A DNA stretch of 64,000 bases from BRH-c54 sp965284565 (GTDB lineage Bacteria; Bacteroidota; Bacteroidia; Flavobacteriales_E; Vicingaceae), in the NCBI GenBank assembly GCA_965284565.1, contig OZ260100.1, positions 1,922,001 through 1,986,000 of the forward strand, in the 5' to 3' direction. Under the pieces are notes generated by a model, which worked only from the letters and a program-made list of their open reading frames with translations, did not search any database and had not been told where the DNA came from. Made by a program: the position numbers and the translations under genes. Shown piece after piece: positions 42,717 to 52,437 of the stretch; within the stretch, counting starts at the first letter, position 1; the number at the start of each line of letters is the position of its first letter.

Positions 42717-45700
42717 ATGAAGAAGTTATTATCTTTTACCATATGTTTATGTATAGGATTGTTACTGTCCCCTACTTTGAAATCCCAAAACAATGCACTT
42801 GTTTTAAATGGTGCAGTTACAGTTATGAATGGAGGTACTGCTGCAACACCTATTTATGTGGTAGTTAATCAAAATAATCCATCGGGTATTGTTAGAAATG
42901 GAGGGCATATTCATTCAGAAAATCAATATAACTATGTGAAGTGGGAAACCGGTACTAGTTCTGGGAGTTATGTAATTCCTTTTGGTGTAGGAGGAAATTT
43001 AGCAGACTATATTCCTTTTACATTTAACAAAACTACAACCAATTCGACAGATATTCAGATGTCAACTTGGTTTACCAATGTACCAAACTTTCCTAAACCT
43101 GCAGCAACAAATGTTGGTCCCGTAACTAATATGTTAAATTTTGCAGATTCTGTTCAATATGCTATTGATAGATTTTGGGACATTCAGGCTGCAAATAATA
43201 CAACAGGAGATTTAACATTTTCTTATAGAGGTGTTGAAAATACAACGATTAACCCTACCGGGAATGTAAGGACGCAACATTGGAATGGATCATCTTGGGA
43301 TGCTCCTGTTACTCCAGGGACACCAGGTGTGACAGCAGGTATTGGTTCTGCAGGACCATTTGTTGGACAAAATACATTTTCACCATGGGTGTTGTCGGTT
43401 ATTCCAGTTTGTCCTGAAGATACTATTAGTTATGCAGGAGATCCTTTTTGTAGTAATGATACAAATACTTATTCTGTTACACATACAAATGGTACTTTAA
43501 CAGGTACCTATTCAGCAACACCAGTAGGTCTGTCTTTAAATACTACTACGGGAGATATTGTTCCTTCATTAAGTACACCTGGTGTTTATACAGTTACATT
43601 TACTGTTGTGGCAACACCTACTTGTCCTCAATATCAAACATCAACAACTGTAACAATAGATGCTGCTGATGATGCAAGTTTCACTTATAGTCCTACTACA
43701 TTTTGTATAACAGGAACAAATCCAACTCCTACAATTAATGGTACAACAGGAGGGACATTTACTATAACTGCTCCGGGTTCAATTAATTCATCAACAGGAG
43801 AAATTGATTTAGTATTAAGTGGGTTAGGGACATTTACTGTTTACTATAATACAGTATCGGCTGGCAATCCATGTCCGTCTGTAGATTCAGTTCAGGTAAC
43901 TATTACTGCGGCACCAATAGCAACATTTAGTTATGATGCTCCTCAATATTGTTTAGATGCAGCAAATCCTATTTTAACTTATGCTCCGGGAGCAAGTGGA
44001 GGGACATTTACATCTAATCCATCAACAGGCTTGAGTTTAAATAGTTCTAACGGAGCAATTGATTTATCAACGAGTTCACCAGGAATTTATACTGTATATA
44101 ATACAATAGCAGCTTCAGGAGGATGTTCTGCAGCAATAGATTCTGCTACCATAGAGCTATTACAAGTTGATTCTGCATTATTCAGTTATTCGCCAACAAC
44201 ATTTTGTATAACAGGAACTAATCCAACACCAACCATTAGCGGTACAACAGGGGGTACATTTACAATAAGTTCTCCTGGAGTGATAAATGCTACTACAGGT
44301 GAGATTGATTTGACAAATAGTGGGCTAGGTTCTTTTACAGTTTATTATAATACTACATCTGCAGGAAATGATTGTCCTGCTGTAGACTCTGTTGTGATAA
44401 ATATTGTAAATGCACCTGGAGCTACATTTGTTTATAATAATTCTCCTTATTGCCAGGGAGATACAAATGAATTGCCGGTGTTTACGGGGAATAATTTTGC
44501 AGGAACTTTTTCATCCAATCCTGTAGGATTGGTTTTTGTAAGTACTTCAACAGGAGAATTAGATTTAACAAATAGTGCAGCAGGAACCTATATGGTATAT
44601 AATAATATTCCAGCATCTGGAGGTTGTGCTGCAGCAGTTGATTCTTTCCAAATAACAATTAATGCAAGCTATTTTATTGCACAGACAGCTCAGATTTGTC
44701 AGGGTGATAGTATTTCAATAGGAGGTGTGTTTCAGTCTACAAGTGGAGTATATAATGATACTTTAGCAACTCAAAATGGTTGTGATAGTATTATATCAAC
44801 AACACTTACTGTTAACCCAGTAGTAGTTACACAAACAACAGCAGGAATTTGTCAAGGTGATAGTATTTTGTTGGGAGGTTCGTTTCAGACTACAGCAGGA
44901 GTTTATTACGACTCATTAACAACTAGTTTAGGTTGTGATAGCATAATCGAAACAACTTTATCTATTACACCACAAAATACAATTGTAATAGATCCTGTTC
45001 TTCCATTGTGTTTCGGAGATGATATTATACTAACAGCAACAGGAAGTGGAAATGGAACAATTACTTGGTATGCTGATGCTGCTGGAACTATAGTGTTAGG
45101 AACAGGTAGTCCATTAGTAGTTCCGTCAACTTCTATAGGGGTGTTTACATTCTATGCAAGTGAAGTTGGGGGCTGTGATTCACCAATAGATTCTGTTCAA
45201 GTTATGGTTGGAGGAGTACAAGCTGTAATTAATGCAAATCCAACAACGGGTTCAACGCCTTTAAATGTATTTTTTGGAAATGGAAGTACAACTGGTTTTG
45301 GAATATCCTATGTTTGGGACTTTGGAAATGGAAATACAGATACTATTTTTGAGCCATCACAAACTTATAATAACACAGGAACATATACGGTTACACTTAT
45401 AGTAACCGATGGTATTTGTTCGGATACAGCAACTGTTACAATAACTGCAATTGGAGAGTCTGTTATTATTATTCCAAATGTATTTACACCTAATGGAGAT
45501 GCTAGTAACGATATGTTTATGGTTGGTGGTGAGAACTTAGAAGAAGTTGAAGGAGTGATTTATAATAGGTGGGGACAAAAGTTGTATGAATGGAACTCTG
45601 TAACAGGAGGATGGGATGGAAGGACTTTGTCTGGGGAAGTTGTTCCTGATGGAACATATTTCTTTATTATAAATGCAAAAGGAACTGATGGAAAAGAATA

Positions 45701-45734
45701 TTTTGAGAAAGGAACAGTTACCTTGATTAGATAA
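42717..45734 (+). CDS. large repeat protein with PKD and gliding-type (CHU_C) C-terminal domain
   Basis: The 1005-aa exoprotein has a signal peptide (about residues 1-24) and an N-terminal beta domain. Several Ig-like repeats follow, including the pair beginning YSPTTFCITGTNPTPT and the pair beginning ICQGDSI, and then a PKD domain with SYVWDFGNGNTDT (about 855-910). The C-terminal domain VFTPNGDASNDMFMVGG...YNRWGQKLYEWNS...DGTYFFII is the gliding-motility-associated type B sorting domain. It is likely a type IX cargo held at the surface. It is 65 bp after the collagen-like gene and may share its transcript. Confidence 0.9.
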   Translation: MKKLLSFTICLCIGLLLSPTLKSQNNALVLNGAVTVMNGGTAATPIYVVVNQNNPSGIVRNGGHIHSENQYNYVKWETGTSSGSYVIPFGVGGNLADYIPFTFNKTTTNSTDIQMSTWFTNVPNFPKPAATNVGPVTNMLNFADSVQYAIDRFWDIQAANNTTGDLTFSYRGVENTTINPTGNVRTQHWNGSSWDAPVTPGTPGVTAGIGSAGPFVGQNTFSPWVLSVIPVCPEDTISYAGDPFCSNDTNTYSVTHTNGTLTGTYSATPVGLSLNTTTGDIVPSLSTPGVYTVTFTVVATPTCPQYQTSTTVTIDAADDASFTYSPTTFCITGTNPTPTINGTTGGTFTITAPGSINSSTGEIDLVLSGLGTFTVYYNTVSAGNPCPSVDSVQVTITAAPIATFSYDAPQYCLDAANPILTYAPGASGGTFTSNPSTGLSLNSSNGAIDLSTSSPGIYTVYNTIAASGGCSAAIDSATIELLQVDSALFSYSPTTFCITGTNPTPTISGTTGGTFTISSPGVINATTGEIDLTNSGLGSFTVYYNTTSAGNDCPAVDSVVINIVNAPGATFVYNNSPYCQGDTNELPVFTGNNFAGTFSSNPVGLVFVSTSTGELDLTNSAAGTYMVYNNIPASGGCAAAVDSFQITINASYFIAQTAQICQGDSISIGGVFQSTSGVYNDTLATQNGCDSIISTTLTVNPVVVTQTTAGICQGDSILLGGSFQTTAGVYYDSLTTSLGCDSIIETTLSITPQNTIVIDPVLPLCFGDDIILTATGSGNGTITWYADAAGTIVLGTGSPLVVPSTSIGVFTFYASEVGGCDSPIDSVQVMVGGVQAVINANPTTGSTPLNVFFGNGSTTGFGISYVWDFGNGNTDTIFEPSQTYNNTGTYTVTLIVTDGICSDTATVTITAIGESVIIIPNVFTPNGDASNDMFMVGGENLEEVEGVIYNRWGQKLYEWNSVTGGWDGRTLSGEVVPDGTYFFIINAKGTDGKEYFEKGTVTLIR
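43680..44405 (+). repeat. internal duplication (225-bp Ig-like module)
   Basis: Two 225-bp modules, 43680-43904 and 44181-44405, encode 75-residue repeats that are about three-quarters identical and share YSPTTFCITGTNPTPT and GLGxFTVYYNT. A related but divergent module lies between them (43917-44160) and another follows. This points to stepwise duplication within the gene. Confidence 0.85.
44685..44966 (+). repeat. internal duplication (129-bp CQGDSI module)
   Basis: Two 129-bp modules, 44685-44813 and 44838-44966, encode 43-residue repeats sharing ICQGDSI, GGxFQxTxGVYxDxL and GCDSII. The spacing and equal length indicate a tandem duplication. Confidence 0.85.
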
Positions 45735-45759
45735 TTAAGCTATTTTTATACAAATTAAC

Positions 45760-45792
45760 AAAGGAGTGAGCATGTCTCACTCCTTTGTTTTT
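45760..45792. terminator. terminator before ribosomal cluster
   Basis: Stem AAAGGAGTGAG/CTCACTCCTTT (45760-45770/45776-45786) with a 5-nt loop and a T-rich tail closes the CHU_C gene transcript and separates it from the rpsL promoter. Confidence 0.88.
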
Positions 45793-45844
45793 CTATCAAT
45801 TTGCAGATAAATTTAATGGATTTCCTAAAAAAATTAACAAGCTA

Positions 45845-45874
45845 TTGTTTATATAAAAAATAATTGTATTTTTG
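45845..45874 (+). promoter_or_regulatory. main promoter of the rpsL ribosomal cluster
   Basis: TTG at 45845-45847 and TATTTTTG at 45867-45874 are exactly 19 bp apart, a consensus Bacteroidota promoter. The bases after it (GCACTCC, T-run, AGGGAT) repeat those of the tRNA promoter at 851-879. It is the only consensus promoter I found in front of the 18-kb gene series. Confidence 0.8.
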
Positions 45875-45918
45875 CACTCCATTTTTTTAGGGATACTAAC
45901 TATTTTAATTAAATAAAT

Positions 45919-46296
45919 ATGCCAACTATACAGCAATTAGTAAGGAAAGGAAGAACAACTTTAGAAAAGAAAAGTAAATCTGCGGCTTTAGATTCTTGTC
46001 CGCAAAGAAGAGGTGTTTGTATCAGAGTTTATACAACTACACCAAAAAAACCTAACTCAGCAATGAGAAAAGTTGCAAGGGTAAGACTAACTAACCAGAA
46101 AGAGGTGAATGCCTATATTCCAGGAGAAGGTCATAACTTGCAAGAACACTCTATTGTTTTGGTTAGAGGTGGAAGGGTAAAAGATTTACCAGGTGTTAGG
46201 TATCATATCGTAAGAGGTACTTTGGATACGACAGGTGTTGAAGGAAGAACTCAAAGAAGATCTAAATACGGAACTAAACGTCCAAAGAAAAAATAA
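45919..46296 (+). CDS. rpsL: 30S ribosomal protein S12
   Basis: The 125-aa decoding-centre protein has TTPKKPNSAMRKVARVRLT and GGRVKDLPGVRYHIVRG; the two lysines linked to streptomycin sensitivity are in their normal state. It is the first gene of the cluster, 45 bp after the -7 element, with an AT-rich leader and no Shine-Dalgarno sequence. rpsG follows after 38 bp. Confidence 0.98.
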   Translation: MPTIQQLVRKGRTTLEKKSKSAALDSCPQRRGVCIRVYTTTPKKPNSAMRKVARVRLTNQKEVNAYIPGEGHNLQEHSIVLVRGGRVKDLPGVRYHIVRGTLDTTGVEGRTQRRSKYGTKRPKKK

Positions 46297-46334
46297 TTAA
46301 TACCAAATAAATATATAAAGGTTAATATAACAAA

Positions 46335-46805
46335 ATGAGAAAGTCAAGAGCAAAAAAGAGAGTATTACTTCCAGACCCTAAATTTAGTGATGTTTTGGTA
46401 ACACAATTCGTTAATAATTTAATGTTGGACGGTAAGAAGAGCGTTGCATTCAAATTATTTTATGACGCACTAGAAATTGTAGGACAAAAAGTTACTGAAG
46501 AAAATAATTTAGATGTCTTTAAAAAAGCATTAAAAAATGTTACTCCAGGAGTAGAAGTTAGAAGTAGAAGAATTGGGGGAGCAACATTTCAAATTCCACA
46601 ACCAATTAGAGAAGAAAGACAAGTTTCTATGGGAATAAAGTGGCTGATAGGATATTCTAGAAAGAGAAATGAAAAAACTATGGCTCAGAAATTAGCTGGA
46701 GAAATAGTTGCAGGATTCAAAGAAGAAGGTGCTGCTTTCAAGAAAAAAGAAGATACACATAGAATGGCAGATGCTAATAAAGCATTCTCTCATTTTAGGT
46801 TTTAA
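46335..46805 (+). CDS. rpsG: 30S ribosomal protein S7
   Basis: The 156-aa protein nucleates the head of the small subunit by binding the 3' domain of 16S rRNA. It shows MRKSRAKKR, the conserved GGATFQIPQPI loop and a C-terminal helix with HRMADANKAFSHFRF. Length is usual. It precedes fusA by 21 bp. Confidence 0.98.
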   Translation: MRKSRAKKRVLLPDPKFSDVLVTQFVNNLMLDGKKSVAFKLFYDALEIVGQKVTEENNLDVFKKALKNVTPGVEVRSRRIGGATFQIPQPIREERQVSMGIKWLIGYSRKRNEKTMAQKLAGEIVAGFKEEGAAFKKKEDTHRMADANKAFSHFRF

Positions 46806-46826
46806 AATACAAAAAAGTAATTTACC

Positions 46827-48932
46827 ATGGCTAGAGATTTAAAATATACAAGAAATATAGGTATTGCAGCACATATTGATGCTGGAAAAACTACCACAAC
46901 CGAAAGAATACTTTTTTACGGAGGAGTAAGTCATAAAATTGGAGAAGTACATGATGGTGCTGCTACAATGGATTGGATGGAACAAGAACAAGAAAGAGGT
47001 ATTACTATTACTTCAGCTGCAACTACTTTAACTTGGCCTTATAGAGGAGATAATTATCATGTGAATATTATTGATACTCCTGGTCACGTTGATTTTACAG
47101 TTGAGGTAAATCGTTCGTTAAGAGTATTAGATGGATTAGTATTCTTGTTTAGTGCTGTTGATGGTGTTGAACCACAGTCAGAAACTAATTGGAGATTAGC
47201 TAATAACTACAATGTACCAAGAATAGGTTTTGTAAATAAAATGGATAGATCAGGAGCTGACTTCCTTAATGTTTGCAAACAAGTAAAAGAAATGTTGGGT
47301 AGCCATGCATTACCTTTACAATTAAATATTGGTGCTGAAGACGATTTTAAAGGAGTTGTTGATTTAATTAACTTTAGAGGAATTGTTTGGAATGAAGATG
47401 ATTTTGGAATGACATTTAATGAAGTGGAGATTCCAGCAGATATCGTTGATGAAGCAAGAGAGTTGAGAGGTAAATTACTAGAAGCAGTTGCTGAGTTTGA
47501 TGAAACCTTAATGGAAAAATATTTTGAAGATGAAAACTCATTAACAGAAAGAGAAATTCTTGATGCGTTAAGAGAGGCTACAATTTCTGGAAAAGTAGTT
47601 CCAATGATGTGTGGTTCTTCATTCAAAAATAAAGGAGTACAAGCAATGTTGGATATGGTAATGGAAATTTTACCTTCTCCATTAGATCAAGAAGCAATTG
47701 TTGGTATCAACCCAAGAACAGAGGAAGAAGAGAAAAGAAAGCCTTCGGTAAGTGAGCCGTTTGCAGCGTTAGCATTTAAAATTGCTACAGATCCTTTTGT
47801 TGGTAGATTATGTTTTACTAGAGCTTATTCAGGAAAATTAGACTCAGGTTCTTATGTGTTAAACACAAGAACTGGAAACAAAGAAAGAATTTCTAGAATT
47901 TTCCAAATGCACGCTAACAAACAAAATCAAATTGACTGTTTAATGGCTGGAGATATTGCAGCTGTTATCGGATTTAAAGATATTAAAACAGGAGATACAT
48001 TATGTGATGAAAAACACCCAATAGTGTTAGAATCTATGGTGTTCCCAGAGCCAGTTATCGGTATTGCTATTGAGCCTAAAACTCAAGCAGACGTTGATAA
48101 ATTAGGTGTTGCACTTTCAAAATTATCTGAAGAAGATCCTACTTTAACTATTCATACTGATGAAGATTCAGGTCAAACTGTATTAAGTGGTATGGGAGAG
48201 TTACACTTAGAGATTATCTTAGATAGATTAAAAAGAGAATTTAAAGTAGAATGTAATCAAGGTCAGCCTCAGGTTGCATACAAAGAAGCAATTACAGGAA
48301 CAGTTGATCATAGAGAAGTTTATAAAAAACAATCTGGTGGTAGAGGTAAGTTTGCTGATATTGTTTTCACTGTTGAACCACAAACAGATCCTGAAAAATT
48401 AGGACTTGAGTTTGTTAATGAAATTAAAGGTGGTAATATTCCTAGAGAATTTATCCCTTCAGTAGAAAAAGGATTCAAAGAAGCAATGAAAACTGGTGTT
48501 CTTGCAGGTTACTCAGTAGATAGCTTAAAAGTAACATTAAAAGATGGATCTTACCACGCAGTGGATTCAGATGCTTTGTCTTTTGAGGTTGCTGCTAAAA
48601 TGGCTTACAGAAATGCATTGCCTAAAGCTGGTCCAATTTTATTAGAACCAGTAATGAAATTAGAAGTAGTTACTCCAGAAGAAAATATGGGAGATATTGT
48701 TGGGGATTTAAATAGAAGAAGAGGTCAGGTAGAAGGAATGGATGATAGAGCTGGAGCTAAAATCATTAAAGCAAAAGTGCCATTGTCTGAAATGTTCGGG
48801 TATGTAACAGCATTAAGAACAATGTCATCAGGTAGAGCTACTTCAACAATGGAATTCTCTCACTTCGATCCATGTCCAAAAAACATTGCTGATGAAGTAA
48901 TTACTAAAGTAAAAGGAAAAGTAGAAGCATAA
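46827..48932 (+). CDS. fusA: elongation factor G
   Basis: The 701-aa translational GTPase drives translocation and, with RRF, ribosome recycling. G1 is AHIDAGKTTTTERIL, G3 DTPGHVDFT and G4 NKMDRSGAD; domains II to V follow at normal length, with GRGKFADIVFTVEP and HFDPCPKNIADEVI near the end. In Proteobacteria tufA follows; here rpsJ follows directly after 22 bp, so EF-Tu must be encoded elsewhere. Confidence 0.98.
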   Translation: MARDLKYTRNIGIAAHIDAGKTTTTERILFYGGVSHKIGEVHDGAATMDWMEQEQERGITITSAATTLTWPYRGDNYHVNIIDTPGHVDFTVEVNRSLRVLDGLVFLFSAVDGVEPQSETNWRLANNYNVPRIGFVNKMDRSGADFLNVCKQVKEMLGSHALPLQLNIGAEDDFKGVVDLINFRGIVWNEDDFGMTFNEVEIPADIVDEARELRGKLLEAVAEFDETLMEKYFEDENSLTEREILDALREATISGKVVPMMCGSSFKNKGVQAMLDMVMEILPSPLDQEAIVGINPRTEEEEKRKPSVSEPFAALAFKIATDPFVGRLCFTRAYSGKLDSGSYVLNTRTGNKERISRIFQMHANKQNQIDCLMAGDIAAVIGFKDIKTGDTLCDEKHPIVLESMVFPEPVIGIAIEPKTQADVDKLGVALSKLSEEDPTLTIHTDEDSGQTVLSGMGELHLEIILDRLKREFKVECNQGQPQVAYKEAITGTVDHREVYKKQSGGRGKFADIVFTVEPQTDPEKLGLEFVNEIKGGNIPREFIPSVEKGFKEAMKTGVLAGYSVDSLKVTLKDGSYHAVDSDALSFEVAAKMAYRNALPKAGPILLEPVMKLEVVTPEENMGDIVGDLNRRRGQVEGMDDRAGAKIIKAKVPLSEMFGYVTALRTMSSGRATSTMEFSHFDPCPKNIADEVITKVKGKVEA

Positions 48933-48954
48933 TAATTTTATATTATAAATAATA

Positions 48955-49260
48955 ATGAGCCAAAAAATTAGAATAAAATTAAAATCATACGATTTCAACT
49001 TAGTTGATAGATCAGCTGAAAAAATCGTTAAGACTGTTAAATCAACAGGTGCTATTGTTAATGGGCCAATTCCATTACCAACACACAAAAGAATTTATAC
49101 AGTATTAAGATCACCACACGTAAACAAGAAAGCTAGAGAGCAATTTCAATTATGTTCTTATAAAAGACTAATTGATATCTATAGCTCTTCTTCAAAAACA
49201 GTTGACTCTTTAATGAAGTTAGAGTTGCCAAGTGGTGTTGATGTTGAAATCAAAGTTTAA
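48955..49260 (+). CDS. rpsJ: 30S ribosomal protein S10
   Basis: The 101-aa protein (RIKLKSYDFNLVDRSAEKIV, GPIPLPTHKRIYTVLRSPHVNKK in outline) is part of the small-subunit head and is also the NusE factor in antitermination. It marks the start of the S10 group, joined without a gap to the str group. rplC follows after 33 bp. Confidence 0.98.
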   Translation: MSQKIRIKLKSYDFNLVDRSAEKIVKTVKSTGAIVNGPIPLPTHKRIYTVLRSPHVNKKAREQFQLCSYKRLIDIYSSSSKTVDSLMKLELPSGVDVEIKV

Positions 49261-49293
49261 GTAAATTAATTATTAATATAAAAACAAAGTAAA

Positions 49294-49908
49294 ATGCCAG
49301 GATTGATTGGGAAAAAATTAGGTATGACTAGCGTTTATAGTGCCGAGGGTAAAAATATACCATGCACGATTATTGAAGCTGGTCCTTGTGTTATAACACA
49401 AGTCAAAAAGGTAGATACCGATGGCTACGAAGCTGTTCAGATTGCTTACGGAGAAAGAAAAGAAAAAAATACTCCAAAAGCACTTCAGGGACACTTTAAA
49501 AAATCAGGTACTACACCAAAAAGAAAAGTTGTTGAAGTTGACGGATTGCAAGATTCAAATGTTGGAGATCAAGTTACAGTTGATATGTTTATTGAAGGAG
49601 AATGGGTTGACGTAATAGGAACATCAAAAGGTAAAGGTTTTCAAGGTGTTGTAAAAAGACATGGCTTTGCCGGTGTTGGAGATGCAACTCACGGTCAACA
49701 CAACAGACTAAGAGCACCAGGTTCTCTTGGAGCGGGTTCTACACCATCTAGAGTAATGAAAGGAATGAAAATGGCTGGAAGAATGGGTGGAAAAAGAGTT
49801 AAACAAGTTAACCTAGAAGTGGTTAAAGTTTATAATGATAAGAATTTAATAGTACTTAAAGGCTCAATACCTGGCCCTAAAGGTTCTTATGTAGTAATCG
49901 AAAAATAA
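49294..49908 (+). CDS. rplC: 50S ribosomal protein L3
   Basis: The 204-aa early-assembly protein shows PGLIGKKLGMTSVYS and the conserved loop near the peptidyl-transferase centre with HGQHNRLRAPGSLGAGSTPSRV and MAGRMGG. Length is usual. The intergenic stretch after it carries a rare strong Shine-Dalgarno sequence for rplD. Confidence 0.98.
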   Translation: MPGLIGKKLGMTSVYSAEGKNIPCTIIEAGPCVITQVKKVDTDGYEAVQIAYGERKEKNTPKALQGHFKKSGTTPKRKVVEVDGLQDSNVGDQVTVDMFIEGEWVDVIGTSKGKGFQGVVKRHGFAGVGDATHGQHNRLRAPGSLGAGSTPSRVMKGMKMAGRMGGKRVKQVNLEVVKVYNDKNLIVLKGSIPGPKGSYVVIEK

Positions 49909-49910
49909 AT

Positions 49911-49916
49911 AGGAGG
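49911..49916 (+). promoter_or_regulatory. strong Shine-Dalgarno site of rplD
   Basis: AGGAGG lies 7 bases before the rplD ATG at 49924. Most genes in this cluster have only A/T-rich leaders, as is usual in Bacteroidota, so this perfect site stands out. Confidence 0.75.
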
Positions 49917-49923
49917 ATAACAA

Positions 49924-50553
49924 ATGGAATTAGTTATTAAAAATATAGAAGGAAAAGATACAAAGAAAAAAGCTGTTCTTGATGAAACAGTTTTTGCTAT
50001 CGAACCTAATGATCATGCTATTTATTTAGATGTTAAACAATATTTAGCAAATAAAAGACAAGGTACTCATAAGGCTAAGGAAAGAGGAGAAGTAAAAGGT
50101 AGTACTAGAAAAATTAAAAAACAGAAAGGAACAGGAACTGCTAGAGCTGGAGATATTAAAAATCCATTATTTAAAGGTGGAGGTAGAGTATTCGGCCCAA
50201 GACCTAGAGATTATGAGTTTAAATTAAATGTTAAACAAAAAAGATTAGCAAGAAGATCAGCTTTAAGTTATAAAGCTAAAGATGGAGCTATTACAATTTT
50301 AGAAGACATTAATTTTGAGTCTCCAAAAACTAAAGAATATGCTTCAATTTTATCTAATTTAAATATTTTAGATAAAAAATCTTTAATAGTTATCTCTGAA
50401 TCAAATAAAAATGTATATTTGTCGTCCCGAAATTTGAAAGGGACTAAAGTAGTAACTGCTTCAGAAATAAATACTTATGATATTTTGAATGCGAATATGG
50501 TAGTTATATCTGAAGGTTCATTAAGCAAAATAGAAGGAATTTTAAGAAAATAA
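49924..50553 (+). CDS. rplD: 50S ribosomal protein L4
   Basis: The 209-aa protein has the globular fold and the extended loop lining the exit tunnel (KGSTRKIKKQKGTGTARAGDIKNPLFKGGG in outline). In E. coli L4 also represses its own operon by binding the leader; no such leader structure is visible here. It has one of the few strong Shine-Dalgarno sites of the cluster. rplW follows after 5 bp. Confidence 0.98.
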   Translation: MELVIKNIEGKDTKKKAVLDETVFAIEPNDHAIYLDVKQYLANKRQGTHKAKERGEVKGSTRKIKKQKGTGTARAGDIKNPLFKGGGRVFGPRPRDYEFKLNVKQKRLARRSALSYKAKDGAITILEDINFESPKTKEYASILSNLNILDKKSLIVISESNKNVYLSSRNLKGTKVVTASEINTYDILNANMVVISEGSLSKIEGILRK

Positions 50554-50558
50554 TTAAG

Positions 50559-50849
50559 ATGGAGATTATAATTAAACCTGTTATTACTGAAAAAATGACT
50601 TCTCAAACGGAGAAGTTTAATCGTTATGCTTTTGTTGTGAACAAGAAAGCCAACAAGATTCAAATTAAAGATGCAATTAAAGACATGTATAATGTAACTG
50701 TTGAATCTATTAATACAATGAATTATGCTGGTAAATCTAAATCAAGACATACAAAAGCAGGATTGGTTTCAGGAAGATCTAATAATTACAAAAAAGCTGT
50801 TGTAACTTTGTCAGAAGGAGAAGCGATAGACTTTTTTAGTAATATTTAA
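50559..50849 (+). CDS. rplW: 50S ribosomal protein L23
   Basis: The 96-aa protein at the tunnel exit is the docking site for trigger factor and the signal recognition particle. IIKPVITEKMT and VNKKANKIQIKDAI mark it. It begins 5 bp after rplD; a 59-bp gap precedes rplB. Confidence 0.97.
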   Translation: MEIIIKPVITEKMTSQTEKFNRYAFVVNKKANKIQIKDAIKDMYNVTVESINTMNYAGKSKSRHTKAGLVSGRSNNYKKAVVTLSEGEAIDFFSNI

Positions 50850-50908
50850 GAAGATAAATATTTTATTAATTATATGGGGGATATAACCCTCTAAAGAGAT
50901 AAACAAAA

Positions 50909-51733
50909 ATGGCATTAAGAAAATTAAATCCCATAACCCCGGGACAAAGACATAAGATTGTAAGTGATTTCAACGAAATTACAACATCTACACCAGAGAA
51001 ATCTTTAACCAAAGGTAGAAGTAAGTCAGGTGGTAGAAATAATGTTGGAAAAATGACCATGAAATATATTGGTGGTGGTCACAAGCAAAAATCAAGAGAG
51101 ATAGATTTTAAAAGAGAAAAGGACGGAGTTCCTGGTATCGTTAAATCTGTTGAATATGATCCAACAAGAACTGCAAGAATTGCTTTAATTTATTACAAGG
51201 ATGGAGAAAAAAGATATATTATCGCTCCAAACGGTATTAAAGTAGGTCAGGAAATTGTTTCAGGAAAAGGAGCAACACCAGAAGTTGGTAATACACTTTA
51301 TATGTCTGAAATTCCTTTAGGAACAGTTATTCATAATATTGAGTTAAGACCAAACCAAGGAGCTAAACTAGCTAGAAGCGCAGGTTCTTATGCACAGTTA
51401 ACTGCAAAAGATGGAAAATTTGTTGTAGTAAAACTTCCTTCAGGAGAAACAAGATTAATTTTAGCAACATGTCGTGCAACAATTGGAACAGTTTCTAATT
51501 CAGAACACATGTTAGAAAGAGCTGGTAAAGCAGGTAAGAGTAGATGGTTAGGAAGAAGACCAAGAGTAAGACCTGTTGTAATGAATCCAGTTGATCACCC
51601 AATGGGTGGTGGTGAAGGAAAGAATTCTGGAGGTCACCCAAGATCAAGAAAAGGATTACCTGCAAAAGGATTCAAAACAAGATCTAAAAAGAATAAATCA
51701 AGTAAATACATTATTGAAGGTAGAAAGAAATAA
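50909..51733 (+). CDS. rplB: 50S ribosomal protein L2
   Basis: The 274-aa protein is needed for subunit joining and peptidyl transfer. Conserved phrases are KSGGRNNVGKMTMKYIGGGHKQK, GQEIVSGKGATPEVGN and VMNPVDHPMGGGEGK with the His near the active centre. Normal length. rpsS follows after 7 bp. Confidence 0.98.
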   Translation: MALRKLNPITPGQRHKIVSDFNEITTSTPEKSLTKGRSKSGGRNNVGKMTMKYIGGGHKQKSREIDFKREKDGVPGIVKSVEYDPTRTARIALIYYKDGEKRYIIAPNGIKVGQEIVSGKGATPEVGNTLYMSEIPLGTVIHNIELRPNQGAKLARSAGSYAQLTAKDGKFVVVKLPSGETRLILATCRATIGTVSNSEHMLERAGKAGKSRWLGRRPRVRPVVMNPVDHPMGGGEGKNSGGHPRSRKGLPAKGFKTRSKKNKSSKYIIEGRKK

Positions 51734-51740
51734 TTAAATT

Positions 51741-52022
51741 ATGAGTCGTTCGTTAAAAAAACCACCGTTTGTTCATTATAAATTGCAATTAAGAGTTGAT
51801 ACAGCTCAGCAATCTGGAAAAAAAGCAGTTATAAAGACTTGGTCTAGAGCTTCAATGATTACTCCTGACTTTGTTGGGTTAACCATTGCTGTTCATAATG
51901 GAAATAAATTTATACCTGTATATGTTACAGAGAATATGGTAGGGCACAAGTTAGGAGAATTTTCTCCAACAAGAAACTTTAGAGGTCATGCTGGTAACAA
52001 AAAAGATAAAGGTAAAAGATAA
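51741..52022 (+). CDS. rpsS: 30S ribosomal protein S19
   Basis: The 93-aa protein of the small-subunit head contacts the P-site region and pairs with S13. SRSLKKPPFVHYKL and HKLGEFSPTRNFRGHAG identify it. rplV follows after 13 bp. Confidence 0.98.
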   Translation: MSRSLKKPPFVHYKLQLRVDTAQQSGKKAVIKTWSRASMITPDFVGLTIAVHNGNKFIPVYVTENMVGHKLGEFSPTRNFRGHAGNKKDKGKR

Positions 52023-52035
52023 AAATTAGTATATC

Positions 52036-52431
52036 ATGGGTGTTAGAAAAAAAGAAAGAGCACAGCAAATTAAAGAGGCTAAAAAAACAGTAAGTTTTGC
52101 AAAACTTAATAACTGTCCTACCTCTCCTCGTAAGATGAGAAAAGTATCAGACATGATTAAAGGACAAGATGTTTTTAAAGCATTGGGTATATTACAATTT
52201 AGCCCTCAAGATGCTGCTAAGAGATTAGAAAAATTATTAAGATCTGCAATAGCAAATTGGGAAACCAAAAATGAAGGAGCAAGACCTGAAGAGAGTAACT
52301 TAATTGTTAAAGAAATTCAAGTGGATAGTGCTAGAATGCTTAAAAGAATTCAGCCAGCACCACAAGGTAGAGCTCACAGAGTTAGAAAAAGATCAAATCA
52401 TGTTACATTAATCGTTGATAGCAAAAATTAA
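52036..52431 (+). CDS. rplV: 50S ribosomal protein L22
   Basis: The 131-aa protein has the globular body and the long hairpin reaching the exit tunnel (QVDSARMLKRIQPAPQGRAHRVRKRSNH in outline). It is slightly longer than the E. coli form because of a basic N-terminal extension. rpsC begins 6 bp later. Confidence 0.97.
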   Translation: MGVRKKERAQQIKEAKKTVSFAKLNNCPTSPRKMRKVSDMIKGQDVFKALGILQFSPQDAAKRLEKLLRSAIANWETKNEGARPEESNLIVKEIQVDSARMLKRIQPAPQGRAHRVRKRSNHVTLIVDSKN

Positions 52432-52437
52432 AAATAG

